Part shown: one piece after another, positions 21,266 to 29,875 of the stretch
Layout: each line of letters starts with the position of its first letter
Numbering within the stretch: position 1 is the first letter of the stretch
DNA from: an uncultured Anaerotignum sp.
Lineage (GTDB): Bacteria; Bacillota; Clostridia; Lachnospirales; Anaerotignaceae
Length of the DNA: 29,875 nt
Assembly: GCA_910578425.1 (NCBI GenBank)
Contig: CAJTQX010000035.1
Location: forward strand, 1 to 29,875
Direction of reading: 5' to 3'
Notes under the pieces: model-generated
What the model was told of the DNA's origin: nothing
Database searches by the model: none
The model's input: the letters and a program-made list of their open reading frames with translations, nothing else
Position numbers and translations under genes: made by a program

Positions 21266-22609
21266 TCACAGCCCTGCAATATCCAGCCCGCGCACCAGTA
21301 CGGACGGGGAGCCTTTCCCGCCGGAACTGAAATACATATCATTCGCGACATCCTCAATAGCCTCCAGCAGGCGGTAGAAATTTCCTGCTATGGTAATCTG
21401 CTCCACAGGCCGCCCCAGTTTTCCATTTTCTATAAGGAAGCCGCCTGCGGAAAGCGAAAAATCACCGGATATAGTATTTGTGCCTGCGTGCAGCCCCATG
21501 AGGTCGGTGATAAATAGCCCGTTTCCGAGGACTTCAAACAGTTCCTCCCTGCTTTTTTTGCCTTTTTGCAGATAAAAATTGGTGCAGGCTGTTTTGACAG
21601 GGGCGGTCAGGGTGGCTTTGAAGCCGTTTCCGGTCGATTCCACGCCGTCTGCTTTGGCGGATTTCCGGTTATACAGGAATGTGCGCAGTTTCCCGTTTTC
21701 GATTACGGCTTTATTTTTGCCGGAAACGCCTTCGCTGTCAAATGGTGTGGAGGCATATCCGCGGGGCAGGAGCGCGTCGTCCCTCAGTGTGACGGCGGCG
21801 GAGGCGATATGCTGGCCCATTTTTCCGCCCAGCAGGGAAAAGCCCTTCTGCACGTTTTCCGCATAAAATATGCCGCAGAACGCGCCCAGCAGGGCGACCA
21901 TCGCCTCGCCATACAGGACGGCATCATATTTCCCGCTGGGGACGGAGGCCGCGCCAAGCTGCATTGCCGCGCGCCTTGCGGCTTCACGTCCGGTCTTTTC
22001 AGGATCGAAACCGTTCCAGTCCTGATCCTTCCAGAAATACGAGCCTGTCTTTGTTTCGTCCCCTTTGCGGGCGATTGCGGAAACGAATGCAGTGGCGTAG
22101 TTTTTGGCAAAGGAAACGTTCAGCCCGCGGCTGTTGCGGATTACCGTTTCTATACGTGCCGTCCCCAATACGCAGTAATCCAGCAGAGCGACTTCCTCCG
22201 CGCCGGCAAGCGCGGCCTGCTCCATGCGCTTTGCCGCGTCTATTTTTTCGCTGACGGTCAGCCGTTCCAGACCTTCATGGATTCCCTGCAGAACAGGATA
22301 TTCCTTTTCGCCGGAATAAAGCTCTTCTGTGTCCTCCGGCGGGAGCAGGGCGGCGTTTTCCTTTGCCGCGCGGATGAGAAAAGGAATGGCGTCTGCTGCC
22401 AGACGCTCCGTATAGGCGTAACCGGTGCGCCCGTTGATATTCCCGCGGAAGGAAACGCCCTCTGTACGGCTGTTTTCATAATGGGCGACTTTTCCCTCCA
22501 GAACCAGCACCTCAAAACTGTCAGCCTGACGGTAATACATTTCGCAGTCGGCAAAGCCTTCCGCTTTTGCGGCCGCAGCTATGCGTTCTAAAAATTCATT
22601 CCGTTTCAA
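21266..22609 (-). CDS. pmbA: TldE/PmbA-type metallopeptidase partner subunit
   Basis: A 447-residue member of the TldD/PmbA family. It lacks the HExxxH zinc motif seen in the upstream TldD gene, as expected for the TldE/PmbA half of the heterodimer. Conserved segments include GKYDAVLYGEAMVALLGAF in the middle and TNTISGDFSLSAGGFLIENG near the C terminus, typical for this half. TldD/E degrades unfolded peptides and matures some ribosomally made peptides such as microcin B17. No ATG fits the N terminus; I chose TTG at 22609, which has GGAAGGGGG five bases upstream and gives MKRNEFLERI. A TTG at 22630 is the alternative. The spacing to the tldD stop is only 4 bases. Confidence 0.92.
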   Translation of the reverse strand: MKRNEFLERIAAAAKAEGFADCEMYYRQADSFEVLVLEGKVAHYENSRTEGVSFRGNINGRTGYAYTERLAADAIPFLIRAAKENAALLPPEDTEELYSGEKEYPVLQGIHEGLERLTVSEKIDAAKRMEQAALAGAEEVALLDYCVLGTARIETVIRNSRGLNVSFAKNYATAFVSAIARKGDETKTGSYFWKDQDWNGFDPEKTGREAARRAAMQLGAASVPSGKYDAVLYGEAMVALLGAFCGIFYAENVQKGFSLLGGKMGQHIASAAVTLRDDALLPRGYASTPFDSEGVSGKNKAVIENGKLRTFLYNRKSAKADGVESTGNGFKATLTAPVKTACTNFYLQKGKKSREELFEVLGNGLFITDLMGLHAGTNTISGDFSLSAGGFLIENGKLGRPVEQITIAGNFYRLLEAIEDVANDMYFSSGGKGSPSVLVRGLDIAGL

Positions 22610-22613
22610 AGCG

Positions 22614-23996
22614 TTACCCCCTTCCGCCAACTGTCATGCGGCTGACCCGCAGCATGGGCTGTCCAACGTCCGTAGGGATGGAGCCGCTTTTACTGCCGCA
22701 CATTCCCTGCGCGCGTTCCAGATTGTTTCCGACCATGTCAATATCCCAGAGTATTTCCGGACCTTTGCCGATGAGTGTTGCGCCGCGCACAGGCTCGGCG
22801 ATTTTTCCGTTTCGTATCATATAGCCTTCCAAAACGGCAAAATTAAAGGAGCCTGTTGCCGGATCAACGCTGCCGCCGCCCATCTGTCTGGCATAAAGCC
22901 CGTATTCTGTGGCAGAAATGATTTCTTCCGGCGTGCTTTTGCCGGGGGCGATGTAGGTATTTGTCATACGGCTGGTGGGGGCAAAGCGGTAGTCCTGCCT
23001 GCGGGAGGAGCCTGTGATGGCCGCGCCCATCTTCCTGCCGTTCAGACGGTCGACAAGATAGGATTTTAATACACCGTTTTCAATCAGCACGTTCCGCGCG
23101 GTGGGCGTACCCTCGTCATCCATAGCGGAGGAGCCCCAGCCGTTGGGGATTGTTCCGTCATCAATTGCCGTCACAAGCGGAGAAGCGATCTGCTGACCCA
23201 GCCTGCCCGCGAAAACAGAGGCGTTCCGTGCGACTGCCGTGGCTTCCAGCCCATGCCCGCACGCTTCATGAAATATGACGCCGCCAAAACCGTTGTCAAT
23301 CACTACGGGGAATTTTCCGGCGGGACAGGGCTTTGCGCCCAGCATGGTGACGGCAATGCGGGCGGCTTCCCGCGCGGTTTCCTCTACATTGACGCGCTCA
23401 AAAAGCTCCATGCCTTCCGAACCGCCCGGCCCGAAATGGCCGCTCTGCTTTTCCGAAGCGGAGGACGCGACTGCTTCTACCGTAAAGCGAGTGCGCACTC
23501 TGTCCTCCTCGCCCCATACGCCCTCGGAATTGGCAATGAGAACGTGCCTGGAAACCTCCAGAAACCCTGTGCGGGTCTGTGTGATTGCGGGGGAATATGC
23601 TTTTGCCGCCTCTGCCGCCAGCCGAAGGTATTCCGCCTTTTGGGATTTCGCAGTGTTTTTCGGCAGAATGCGGATGGGATTGATACAGGGACGCAGCGTT
23701 TCCCGCCAGTTTTTCCGTTTGTGCGGAACGCTGCTTTTCATTGCCTCCGCACAGCTGCGGGCAATCTGTATCAGATTTTTTTCCGACATATCGTTTGCGT
23801 AACCGTAAACCGCCTGTGTCCCGAAAAACAGACGCACGCCCGCGCCGCAGCCAAGACCGCTCTGCGCCGTTTCCACTCTGCCGTTTACCATGCCGATGCT
23901 GCCCTGTTCTGTCTGCTCGGCATAAAGCTCGGCAAAATCCGCGCCTGTTTCCAGTGCGGCTGTTATGATATTTTCTACCGATGACCGTTTCAGCAT
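22614..23996 (-). CDS. tldD: TldD zinc metalloprotease
   Basis: A 460-residue protein with the TldD zinc motif HEACGH at residues 243-248 (His243, Glu244, His248) and the third ligand cysteine in GMCGSKSG near the C terminus. The pattern SRRQDYRFAPTSRMTNTYI and DPATGSFNFAVLEGYMI is typical for the family. With PmbA it forms a heterodimer that cleaves unfolded peptides inside its cavity. GAGGAATT precedes the ATG. Its 5' end overlaps the recU 3' end by 7 bases, and pmbA follows at once. No modified-peptide biosynthesis gene is in the window, so a general peptide-clearing role is the simplest reading. Confidence 0.95.
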   Translation of the reverse strand: MLKRSSVENIITAALETGADFAELYAEQTEQGSIGMVNGRVETAQSGLGCGAGVRLFFGTQAVYGYANDMSEKNLIQIARSCAEAMKSSVPHKRKNWRETLRPCINPIRILPKNTAKSQKAEYLRLAAEAAKAYSPAITQTRTGFLEVSRHVLIANSEGVWGEEDRVRTRFTVEAVASSASEKQSGHFGPGGSEGMELFERVNVEETAREAARIAVTMLGAKPCPAGKFPVVIDNGFGGVIFHEACGHGLEATAVARNASVFAGRLGQQIASPLVTAIDDGTIPNGWGSSAMDDEGTPTARNVLIENGVLKSYLVDRLNGRKMGAAITGSSRRQDYRFAPTSRMTNTYIAPGKSTPEEIISATEYGLYARQMGGGSVDPATGSFNFAVLEGYMIRNGKIAEPVRGATLIGKGPEILWDIDMVGNNLERAQGMCGSKSGSIPTDVGQPMLRVSRMTVGGRG

Positions 23997-24547
23997 AATT
24001 CCTCACTTCCCTGTCCGTTTTCCATTTCATCCAGATACAGGCTGACAGCGTTCAGGTAATGCAGCGCGCCGCCAGTCTGGCGAATCCGGTATTTCTGTTC
24101 AAAGGCTTCATATGGGATGGATTTCCGGCCGCCCTGTTCCGCCGCCTCCCAATATGCTTTGAGCGTTGCGAAAGGCAGGAGAAAATATTCATCCTGCACG
24201 GAAAAATGCACCAGCAGGAACGAAAGTCCCTGTTGTTTCTGGAATTCATCCAGAAAAGCAATCTGGTGCGCGTGTATATTCTGCAAAGGAAGGTGTTTCT
24301 GCGCTGTTTCCTTTGCATCGAACGCCAGCGGCACGCCCTGCGCTGCGCCGATATAATCCACTGTGCTTGTTTTCTCGAAATAAGCAAGCGTGATGTTGCG
24401 GCTTTCCGGATCGATCTGCACAGGGACAATGGGCGTAGGGATTTTCTGGAGCAGGGCAAGCCCGTCCCGACGGTAGCGTTCGTTTGTAAAGTTTATCAGT
24501 TCTTCAAGGGAACTGCCCCGCAGCCCCCTGCTGTTCCAATGCGGCAT
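23990..24547 (-). CDS. recU: Holliday junction resolvase RecU
   Basis: A 185-residue nuclease of the RecU family, the Firmicute resolvase for four-way junctions in recombination and chromosome segregation. It begins with the conserved NSRGLRGSSLEELI, followed by the PD-(D/E)xK centre: Asp64 in TVDYIG, then Asp77 and Lys79 in FDAKET. The C-terminal half (HQIAFLDEFQKQQGLSFLLVHF) matches too. AAAGGA lies about eight bases before ATG. It lies 23 bases after msrAB and overlaps tldD by 7 bases. In many Firmicutes recU is next to a penicillin-binding protein gene; the present setting is different. Confidence 0.93.
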   Translation of the reverse strand: MPHWNSRGLRGSSLEELINFTNERYRRDGLALLQKIPTPIVPVQIDPESRNITLAYFEKTSTVDYIGAAQGVPLAFDAKETAQKHLPLQNIHAHQIAFLDEFQKQQGLSFLLVHFSVQDEYFLLPFATLKAYWEAAEQGGRKSIPYEAFEQKYRIRQTGGALHYLNAVSLYLDEMENGQGSEELC

Positions 24548-24570
24548 AGATTTCGTCCTTTTCTGTATTA

Positions 24571-25545
24571 TTACAGGAACCGCCGAAATTCTCCGTATCC
24601 GGCTTCTTCCAGTTCTTCTTCCGGTATAAAACGCAGCGACGCGCTGTTGATGCAGTAACGCAGACCGCCCAAATCCGCGGGATCATCGCTGAAAACATGC
24701 CCCAGATGGGCGTTCCCAACGCGGCTGCGGACCTCTGTGCGTACCATACCGAAAGAAAGATCATCGTATTCGCTGACGGTGTTCGGGTCAATGGGTTTGG
24801 CAAAGGCAGGCCAGCCGCAGGCGGAAGGGAATTTATCCCTTGAGGAAAAAAGCGGCTCTCCTGTTGTGATATCTACATAAAGCCCGCGCCGTTTTGTTTT
24901 CCAGTATTCGTTTTCAAAGGGCGGCTCGGTGGCGTTCTGCTGTGTGACCGCAAACTGTATCGGCGTCAGGCTCTGTTCCAGCTCTGCTGTTGTTTTGGCA
25001 CGATACTTTTTGGGGTCAACTACTTTCTGTTTCAGCTTCGCGATTTTTGCAAAATTGATATGGCAGTAGCCGCCTGGGTTCTTTTCCAGGTAAGCCTGGT
25101 GGTATTCCTCTGCTGGGATAAATTGCAGCAAGGGCAGGTTTTCCACCATAATGGGCTGGGTATATTCCTTTTGCAGCTCCGCAAGGAAAGCGGCGGCAGT
25201 CTGCCGCTGATCCTCTGTCAGGGAATAGATGCCGGTACGGTACTGCACGCCGATATCCATACCCTGTCTGCCAAGCGAGGTCGGGTCGATGGTGTATGCA
25301 TATTCCCGCAGAAGCTCCGAAAGGGGAAGGACGTCCGCGTCAAAAACGACCTCGACGGTTTCAGCGTGACCGCTGTGCGCGCAGACCTCCTCATAAGTGA
25401 CGGTTTCGGGCAGTACGCGGCTTTCACCCTCCTTTTTGCCGAAGGCATAGCCCACACGTGTCGAAAGCACGCCGGGGAGGGTCTTCAGGTAGTGTTCCGT
25501 TCCCCAGAAGCAGCCGCCTGCAAGGTAAATCGTTTCCTGCTTCAA
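24571..25545 (-). CDS. msrAB: Bifunctional peptide methionine sulfoxide reductase MsrA/MsrB
   Basis: A 324-residue fusion. MsrA (about residues 1-165) has the catalytic motif GGCFWG with Cys12 and reduces the S-sulfoxide; MsrB (about 185-315) has RYCINSASLRF with Cys298 and reduces the R-sulfoxide. The MsrB half lacks the two CxxC zinc pairs of the common form (YVDITTGEPLFSS stands in their place), so it belongs to the zinc-free group; Cys in SACGWPAF is the probable resolving residue. No ATG is available: an in-frame stop lies three codons upstream, so the start is TTG at 25545, with GGAGAT ten bases before it, inside the end of the nitrilase gene. It repairs oxidised methionine. Confidence 0.96.
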   Translation of the reverse strand: MKQETIYLAGGCFWGTEHYLKTLPGVLSTRVGYAFGKKEGESRVLPETVTYEEVCAHSGHAETVEVVFDADVLPLSELLREYAYTIDPTSLGRQGMDIGVQYRTGIYSLTEDQRQTAAAFLAELQKEYTQPIMVENLPLLQFIPAEEYHQAYLEKNPGGYCHINFAKIAKLKQKVVDPKKYRAKTTAELEQSLTPIQFAVTQQNATEPPFENEYWKTKRRGLYVDITTGEPLFSSRDKFPSACGWPAFAKPIDPNTVSEYDDLSFGMVRTEVRSRVGNAHLGHVFSDDPADLGGLRYCINSASLRFIPEEELEEAGYGEFRRFL

Positions 25546-25551
25546 ATCAAA

Positions 25552-26394
25552 TCATCTCCAATCCTTATCTGTGCGGGACATTATAGAACCTATTCCATAT
25601 AGTTCCGTCCGCCTGTGTTTCAGCAGAGGCAGTTCCCGCCTTACTTTTTCCACTTTCGAGAAATCCAATTCTACAGTCAGGACGCCTTCCTTTTCCTCTA
25701 ACTGCCCCAGTACTGTGCCCCAGGGGTCTGCGACGATGGAATGCCCCCAGGAATGGTAGGAGGCGTTCATATCCCGCGCGGGGGCGCAGCCTGCCATGAA
25801 AATCTGGTTATCCAGCGCGCGCGCCCGAAAGGAAAGCTCCCAATGCGCGGGGCCTGTCGTCATATTGAACGCGGCGGGGACGATGATGGCGTCCACGCCC
25901 TCCAATACAAGCAGGCGTGCCAGCTCCGGAAAACGGATATCATAGCAGATCATCAGCCCGAAACGCCCCCAGGGCGTTCCGAATGTTGTCAGCCAGTCGC
26001 CGGGGGTAAAGGTATCGGATTCCATAAAATACTGCCCGCCCTCAATGTTGATATCAAACAGGTGCATTTTGCGGTGGAAGGCGATGCGGTGCCCTTTGGG
26101 GTCGAACACAATAGAGGTATTGTAAATCTTGTTTTTGCATTTCTCCGGCACAGAGCCTGCCACAAGGTATAAGCCAAGCTCCTTTGCCGCTGCCGCAAGC
26201 CCTTGCAGGAACGGTGCGTCCAGCTCCATAGCATAGCGCGCAAACGCTGCGTTTTCATAGGGGCAGGCGCACATTTCCGGCAGTACCGCCAGTTCTGCGC
26301 CCTCTGTTTTAGCCTGCTTCAAAAGGGGCAGTATTTTGGTAAGGTTTTCTTCCGGTGTGGCGGCGGTTTTCAGCTGGATCAAAGACAGTTTCAT
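25552..26394 (-). CDS. Carbon-nitrogen hydrolase (nitrilase superfamily, omega-amidase-like)
   Basis: A 280-residue cytoplasmic amidase with the Glu-Lys-Cys triad: Glu40 (LPEMCACPY), Lys109 (HRKMHLFD) and Cys150 (MICYDIRFPE). The pattern matches the Nit2/omega-amidase branch, which hydrolyses alpha-ketoglutaramate or deaminated glutathione; the exact substrate is not determined. It is the first gene of the five-gene minus-strand operon. GAGGAG seven bases before ATG supports the start, and its last codons contain the msrAB ribosome binding site. A repair role on deaminated glutathione would suit a neighbour like msrAB, but this is inference. Confidence 0.92.
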   Translation of the reverse strand: MKLSLIQLKTAATPEENLTKILPLLKQAKTEGAELAVLPEMCACPYENAAFARYAMELDAPFLQGLAAAAKELGLYLVAGSVPEKCKNKIYNTSIVFDPKGHRIAFHRKMHLFDINIEGGQYFMESDTFTPGDWLTTFGTPWGRFGLMICYDIRFPELARLLVLEGVDAIIVPAAFNMTTGPAHWELSFRARALDNQIFMAGCAPARDMNASYHSWGHSIVADPWGTVLGQLEEKEGVLTVELDFSKVEKVRRELPLLKHRRTELYGIGSIMSRTDKDWR

Positions 26395-26444
26395 GCGGTC
26401 GCTCCTCTCTTTTATGGCAATACAATCATATCATTCTATCATAC

Positions 26445-26473
26445 AGTATACGTTTTCGGGAGGAAGAAGGCAA
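26445..26473 (-). promoter_or_regulatory. Sigma-A promoter of the nitrilase-pmbA operon
   Basis: On the minus strand TTGCCT (26468-26473), 17-base spacer, TATACT (26445-26450), about 50 bases before the nitrilase ATG. Confidence 0.65.
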
Positions 26474-26630
26474 GGGGGAGTTCAGAACGAAGGTCCGACA
26501 AATGGTTTGTGAATTTCGATGGAAATTTTAAGAAAAACAGGGCGGAAATTATACAGAATACAAAAAGACGAGAGAAAATGGAATTTGATTTGCAAAATCT
26601 TACAGTTTTCTTACAAATATCCGGCAGGAA

Positions 26631-26659
26631 TTGCGGCAATATGTCTGGTGTGCTACGAT
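26631..26659 (+). promoter_or_regulatory. Probable promoter of the WG-repeat genes
   Basis: TTGCGG (26631-26636), 17-base spacer, TACGAT (26654-26659), 60 bases before the first ATG. The two genes probably share it. Confidence 0.45.
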
Positions 26660-26718
26660 GTAGTTACAAATAAGCGGAAATATGACATGATATGAGGTTT
26701 AATAAAGGAGGGACTGCA

Positions 26719-28335
26719 ATGAAACGGAATATTTGTATTGCTTTATGTGCTGCTTTGCTGGCGGCTCCCGCTCCGGCGCGGGCGTTGAAGGGGGAGATGA
26801 CGAATTGGGAGGTTAAGGACGTGACGCATACGGTCACAGCGAAGGTCGGGGAAAACAGCTTTATATTGGACGGGGAGGAGATTTCCCTGCCGGAGGGCAT
26901 GGAGGTTTATCAAAAGGACGGGCGTGTCATGCTCCCGGCGGAGTCGTTTTTAGAATTGATAGGGAACAGCCGAAATATTACATGGTATAGGGAAGAAGGG
27001 GAGCCGATAACCGTTTTTACGGGAGAAACAATTTGGGTATTTGATATAGAGAAAAATGAAATGTATCAGAGCGGGAATAAAGTGGAGCTGGCGGGGACGC
27101 TGGAAGACCGCGAAGGCAATCTGTTTTTGCCCCTGCGGGACTGGGCGAGTGCATTGGGGCTGGACGGATATACTGTTGAAGCGGTCACGTGGGACAGCAA
27201 AACAATGACAGCACTGCTTCAGTTCTCGGGGCAGGAATTGGAAGCAAAAGAACCGGCGAAGCATACGCCTGCCGGAAAAGGTGCTGAACCGAAGTATATC
27301 CTGAAGCCGACAGAGGAATACAAGCGGATTAAAAGCCTTGGATATGGATATTTTTCCGCGATGAAGGGGAAAACATCGGCACCAACAGACGTGATGGACA
27401 ACACAGGGAAAATACTCCAATCTTATGAAGCAGGGGTTAATGTGGAATATCTTGGGGAAAACCGTTTTCTGGTGGTGAATTATAACAAAGAGCCAACGGA
27501 AAACAATGTCGTAGACGAAAACGGGAAAATAGTTTTTTCCGCAGGGAACCGCGGGAGTATCCAGTGGTATTCGGAAGGGCTGGCAAAAGTCAGGGGCGGC
27601 TTTGTAGACGTCAATGGGAAAATGACAGTTCCGGCACCATATGAGGAGGCGGAGCCGTTTTCCGAAGGGCTTGCGGCGGTCTGTCTGGAAGGACGGTCAG
27701 AGACATCGGAAACGGAACGCTGGGGATATATTGACAGGAGCGGCAGGCTCGTAATTCCCGCAAAATATGAAAAGTGCGATGCGTTCCGAGAAGGATTGGC
27801 GGCTGTGAAGTCCGGCGGGAAATGGGGATATATTGACCATACCGGACGGGAGGTCATTCCTCTGCAATATGACTGGGTAAGCTATTTTTATGATGGTACG
27901 GCGTTTGTACAGGAAAGGAATACGGAGCGGAATATCAACACATGGGTGATTGACAAAACGGGCCGGAAACAGAAGCTGCTTTCGGGGGACAGACCGTTGT
28001 TCTATGTTTTTTCGGATTATCCTGCTTTATATCCCGGTATTCTGAAAGCGGAGGAGGCTATGGAATATACCGGCGGACATGCCCACGTAATCACATATTA
28101 CGATGCAAACGGGGAAATCCCCAATGAAAAAATAGAATGGGTTACCCAAAGCGCGGAGGGACTGATGGTTTTCCAGGATAAGGAAACGGGGAAATATGGC
28201 TATGTGGACGAGGGGTATCGCTGGGTGATCGCGCCTGTATTCGATGATGCCGGAGATTTCGAGGACGGATATGCCATTGTTGGCACGTATTTGAGCGATG
28301 GGTCAATGGCGTATGGAATCATTCAAAGACCGTAA
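26719..28335 (+). CDS. Secreted WG-repeat protein with copper-amine-oxidase-type N-terminal domain, copy 1
   Basis: A 538-residue exported protein: signal peptide (about residues 1-22, ending APARA), a stalk domain of the copper amine oxidase N-terminal type (about 35-180, with VMLPAESFLELIG and FLPLRDWASALGL), a linker with HTPAGKG, then WG repeats from about residue 225 to the end. The clearest are WGYIDRSGRLVIPAKYE, WGYIDHTGREVIPLQYD and YGYVDEGYRWVIAPVFDD, with the FxEGLAAV connector. WG proteins are common at Clostridial cell surfaces and probably bind partners; the ligand here is unknown. AAAGGAGG seven bases before the ATG decides the start; an upstream in-frame ATG at 26692 lacks such a site. 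Confidence 0.9.
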   Translation: MKRNICIALCAALLAAPAPARALKGEMTNWEVKDVTHTVTAKVGENSFILDGEEISLPEGMEVYQKDGRVMLPAESFLELIGNSRNITWYREEGEPITVFTGETIWVFDIEKNEMYQSGNKVELAGTLEDREGNLFLPLRDWASALGLDGYTVEAVTWDSKTMTALLQFSGQELEAKEPAKHTPAGKGAEPKYILKPTEEYKRIKSLGYGYFSAMKGKTSAPTDVMDNTGKILQSYEAGVNVEYLGENRFLVVNYNKEPTENNVVDENGKIVFSAGNRGSIQWYSEGLAKVRGGFVDVNGKMTVPAPYEEAEPFSEGLAAVCLEGRSETSETERWGYIDRSGRLVIPAKYEKCDAFREGLAAVKSGGKWGYIDHTGREVIPLQYDWVSYFYDGTAFVQERNTERNINTWVIDKTGRKQKLLSGDRPLFYVFSDYPALYPGILKAEEAMEYTGGHAHVITYYDANGEIPNEKIEWVTQSAEGLMVFQDKETGKYGYVDEGYRWVIAPVFDDAGDFEDGYAIVGTYLSDGSMAYGIIQRP

Positions 28336-28358
28336 AATGCGGCAAAGGAGGGACTGCG

Positions 28359-29875
28359 ATGAAACGAAAGATTTGCATGGCTTTGTGTTCTGCTTTGCTG
28401 GCGGCTCCCGTTCCGGCGCGGGCGTTGGACTGGGAGGTCAGGAAAGTGACGCATACGGTTACGGCGAAGGTCGGGGAGGACAGCTTTACGGTGGACGGGA
28501 AGGAGATTTTTCTGCCGGAGGGCGTGGAGATTTATAAAAAAGACGGGCGTATCATGCTTCCGGCAGAACAGCTTTTGAAGGCATTGGATAAAGAATCTAA
28601 AACTTCGGCAGTCCATTGGGAGAGAGGGGAAAACGCTTTGTTATTTCTTTATCTGAAAAATAATATCGTTTCCCTCGACCTGCAAAAAAATATTGCACAG
28701 ATGGGAGATGAGGAGATAAAGCTGACAGGCAGCCCTGAAATTCAAGAGGGACAGATGTACCTTTCCCTGAGAAGCTGGAAGGATATTCTTGTACACTATG
28801 GCTATGCTGTGGATGGGAATGCCATTGACTGGGACAGTGGGACGCAGACGGCAATACTGCGGTTTTCGGGGCAGGAGCTGGTAATCGAAGAACCGGCGGA
28901 GCATACGCCTGCCGGAAAAGGCTCTGAACCGGAGTATATCCTGAAGCCGACCCGAAACTATGAGCGGATTACCAATCTGGGCGATGGGTATTTTTCGGCG
29001 GAAATCGGCAGTTATTCTGTAAAGCATGATATTCTGGACAGCGCAGGGAAAGTGATACAATCTTATGGAGCGGGGGTCAGCGTGGGATATTTGGGCGAAA
29101 ACCGTTTCCAGGTGAGAGATTATAATAATCGGGCAGAGGGGAGGAAAGTTGTGGACGAGAATGGGAAGGTCATTTTTTCTGTGGAAGACAGATATATGGA
29201 ACCGTTTTCAGAGGGGCTGGCAATCATGCGGACAGAGGAAGGGGACGTATTTGTCGATGTGAATGGAAATACAGCGTTTTCGGAGAAATACGGAAGGGCG
29301 GAGCCGTTTTCCGAAGGGCTTGCGGCGGTCTGTCTGGGAGAACGGTCAGACACATCGGAAACGGAACGCTGGGGGTATATTGACAGGAGCGGCAGGCACG
29401 TAGTTCCTGCAAAATATGAGGTGTGCAGGCCGTTCCGGGAAGGACTGGCGGCTGTGAAGTCCGGCGGGAAATGGGGATATATTGACCAGAACGGACGGGA
29501 GGTCATTCCCCCGCAATATGACTGGGGAAGCTATTTTTATGATGGTACGGCGTTTGTGGAGGAAAGGGACGCAGAACGGAACATAAATACATGGATCATT
29601 GACAAAACGGGAAAAAAACAAAGGCAGGCTACAGAGGGCAAACGGCTGTATTATGAATATTTTGATTATCTGAAGCATTACTCCGGCGTAATGCAGACGG
29701 AAGAAATTGTGAAATATACCGGCGGGCATGCGCACATGGCTGCATTTTACGATGCGGACGGGGAAATTACTGATGAAAGATTAGAATGGGTTACCCAAAG
29801 CGCGGAGGGGCTGCTGGTTTTTCAGGATAAGGAAACGGGAAAATATGGCTATGTGGACGAGGGGTATCGCTGGGT
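28359..29875 (+). CDS. Secreted WG-repeat protein, copy 2 (3' end outside the window)
   Basis: A tandem paralogue of the preceding gene, open from ATG at 28359 to the window end (505 codons and 2 bases). It repeats the same plan: signal peptide MKRKICMALCSALLAAPVP, stalk domain (IMLPAEQLLKAL, LSLRSWKDILVHYGY), HTPAGKG linker, and WG repeats (WGYIDRSGRHVVPAKYE, WGYIDQNGREVIPPQYD, YGYVDEGYRW). The same AAAGGAGGGACTGC precedes the ATG, 23 bases after the first copy's stop. Some blocks are nearly identical in DNA to copy 1 while the stalk middle (about residues 75-140) has diverged strongly, suggesting gene conversion or selection. No frameshift or stop was seen. Confidence 0.9.
   Translation, partial: MKRKICMALCSALLAAPVPARALDWEVRKVTHTVTAKVGEDSFTVDGKEIFLPEGVEIYKKDGRIMLPAEQLLKALDKESKTSAVHWERGENALLFLYLKNNIVSLDLQKNIAQMGDEEIKLTGSPEIQEGQMYLSLRSWKDILVHYGYAVDGNAIDWDSGTQTAILRFSGQELVIEEPAEHTPAGKGSEPEYILKPTRNYERITNLGDGYFSAEIGSYSVKHDILDSAGKVIQSYGAGVSVGYLGENRFQVRDYNNRAEGRKVVDENGKVIFSVEDRYMEPFSEGLAIMRTEEGDVFVDVNGNTAFSEKYGRAEPFSEGLAAVCLGERSDTSETERWGYIDRSGRHVVPAKYEVCRPFREGLAAVKSGGKWGYIDQNGREVIPPQYDWGSYFYDGTAFVEERDAERNINTWIIDKTGKKQRQATEGKRLYYEYFDYLKHYSGVMQTEEIVKYTGGHAHMAAFYDADGEITDERLEWVTQSAEGLLVFQDKETGKYGYVDEGYRW

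Larger units (their letters stand above)
26395..26718. other. Divergent promoter region, no gene
   Basis: This 324-base AT-rich region separates the nitrilase operon from the WG-repeat genes. It holds one promoter for each direction. Small frames within it have no ribosome binding site. TCTTACA recurs at short distance near 26600. No riboswitch motif was recognised. Confidence 0.5.

Overview
The window looks like a chromosomal stretch of an anaerobic, low-oxygen-tolerance Firmicute, most likely a gut-type member of class Clostridia (Lachnospirales-like). The grounds are the gene set (an NfnAB-type FAD/NAD(P)/iron-sulfur pair, oxygen-sensitive NrdD with NrdG, RecU, YqeG, WG-repeat proteins), strong AGGAGG-type ribosome binding sites, sigma-A promoters and many T-tailed terminators. 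No rRNA, tRNA, integrase, transposase or CRISPR array was seen. The genus is an inference.

Layout. 105-970 (minus): a NifX-like protein and the YqeG phosphatase, coupled by a 4-base overlap. 1306-2421 (plus): M29 aminopeptidase. 2531-3321 (minus): an unrecognised small protein and a barstar-like protein. 3519-5990 (minus): nfnA-nfnB/gltA, separated by a hairpin-rich repeat. 6339-7442 (plus): mazG and an HU protein. 7443-8141: no gene, but a 494-base element with terminal inverted repeats. 8142-8887: two divergent small XRE regulators. 9223-14819 (plus): TetR regulator, lipoprotein membrane-fusion adaptor, two paralogous ABC-2 permeases and a TolC-like protein, an export operon without its own ATPase. 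15002-17613 (plus): nrdD-nrdG. 17846-20633 (plus): yybP-ykoY (manganese) riboswitch and a P-type cation ATPase. 20752-21246 (plus): a small membrane protein behind a palindromic operator. 21266-26394 (minus): nitrilase, msrAB, recU, tldD, pmbA as one tight operon. 26719-29875 (plus): two tandem WG-repeat secreted proteins, the second cut by the window end.

The genes are mainly housekeeping with stress and envelope themes: nucleotide quality control (MazG), anaerobic dNTP synthesis (NrdDG), redox balance (NfnAB), Mn/Ca homeostasis under a riboswitch, oxidative repair (MsrAB) and efflux. The most unusual content is non-coding: a dispersed family of intergenic repeats built from short perfect stems closed by three-base loops, found next to at least four transcription units in the same strand orientation, and a separate 494-base hairpin array bounded by roughly 38-base inverted repeats.
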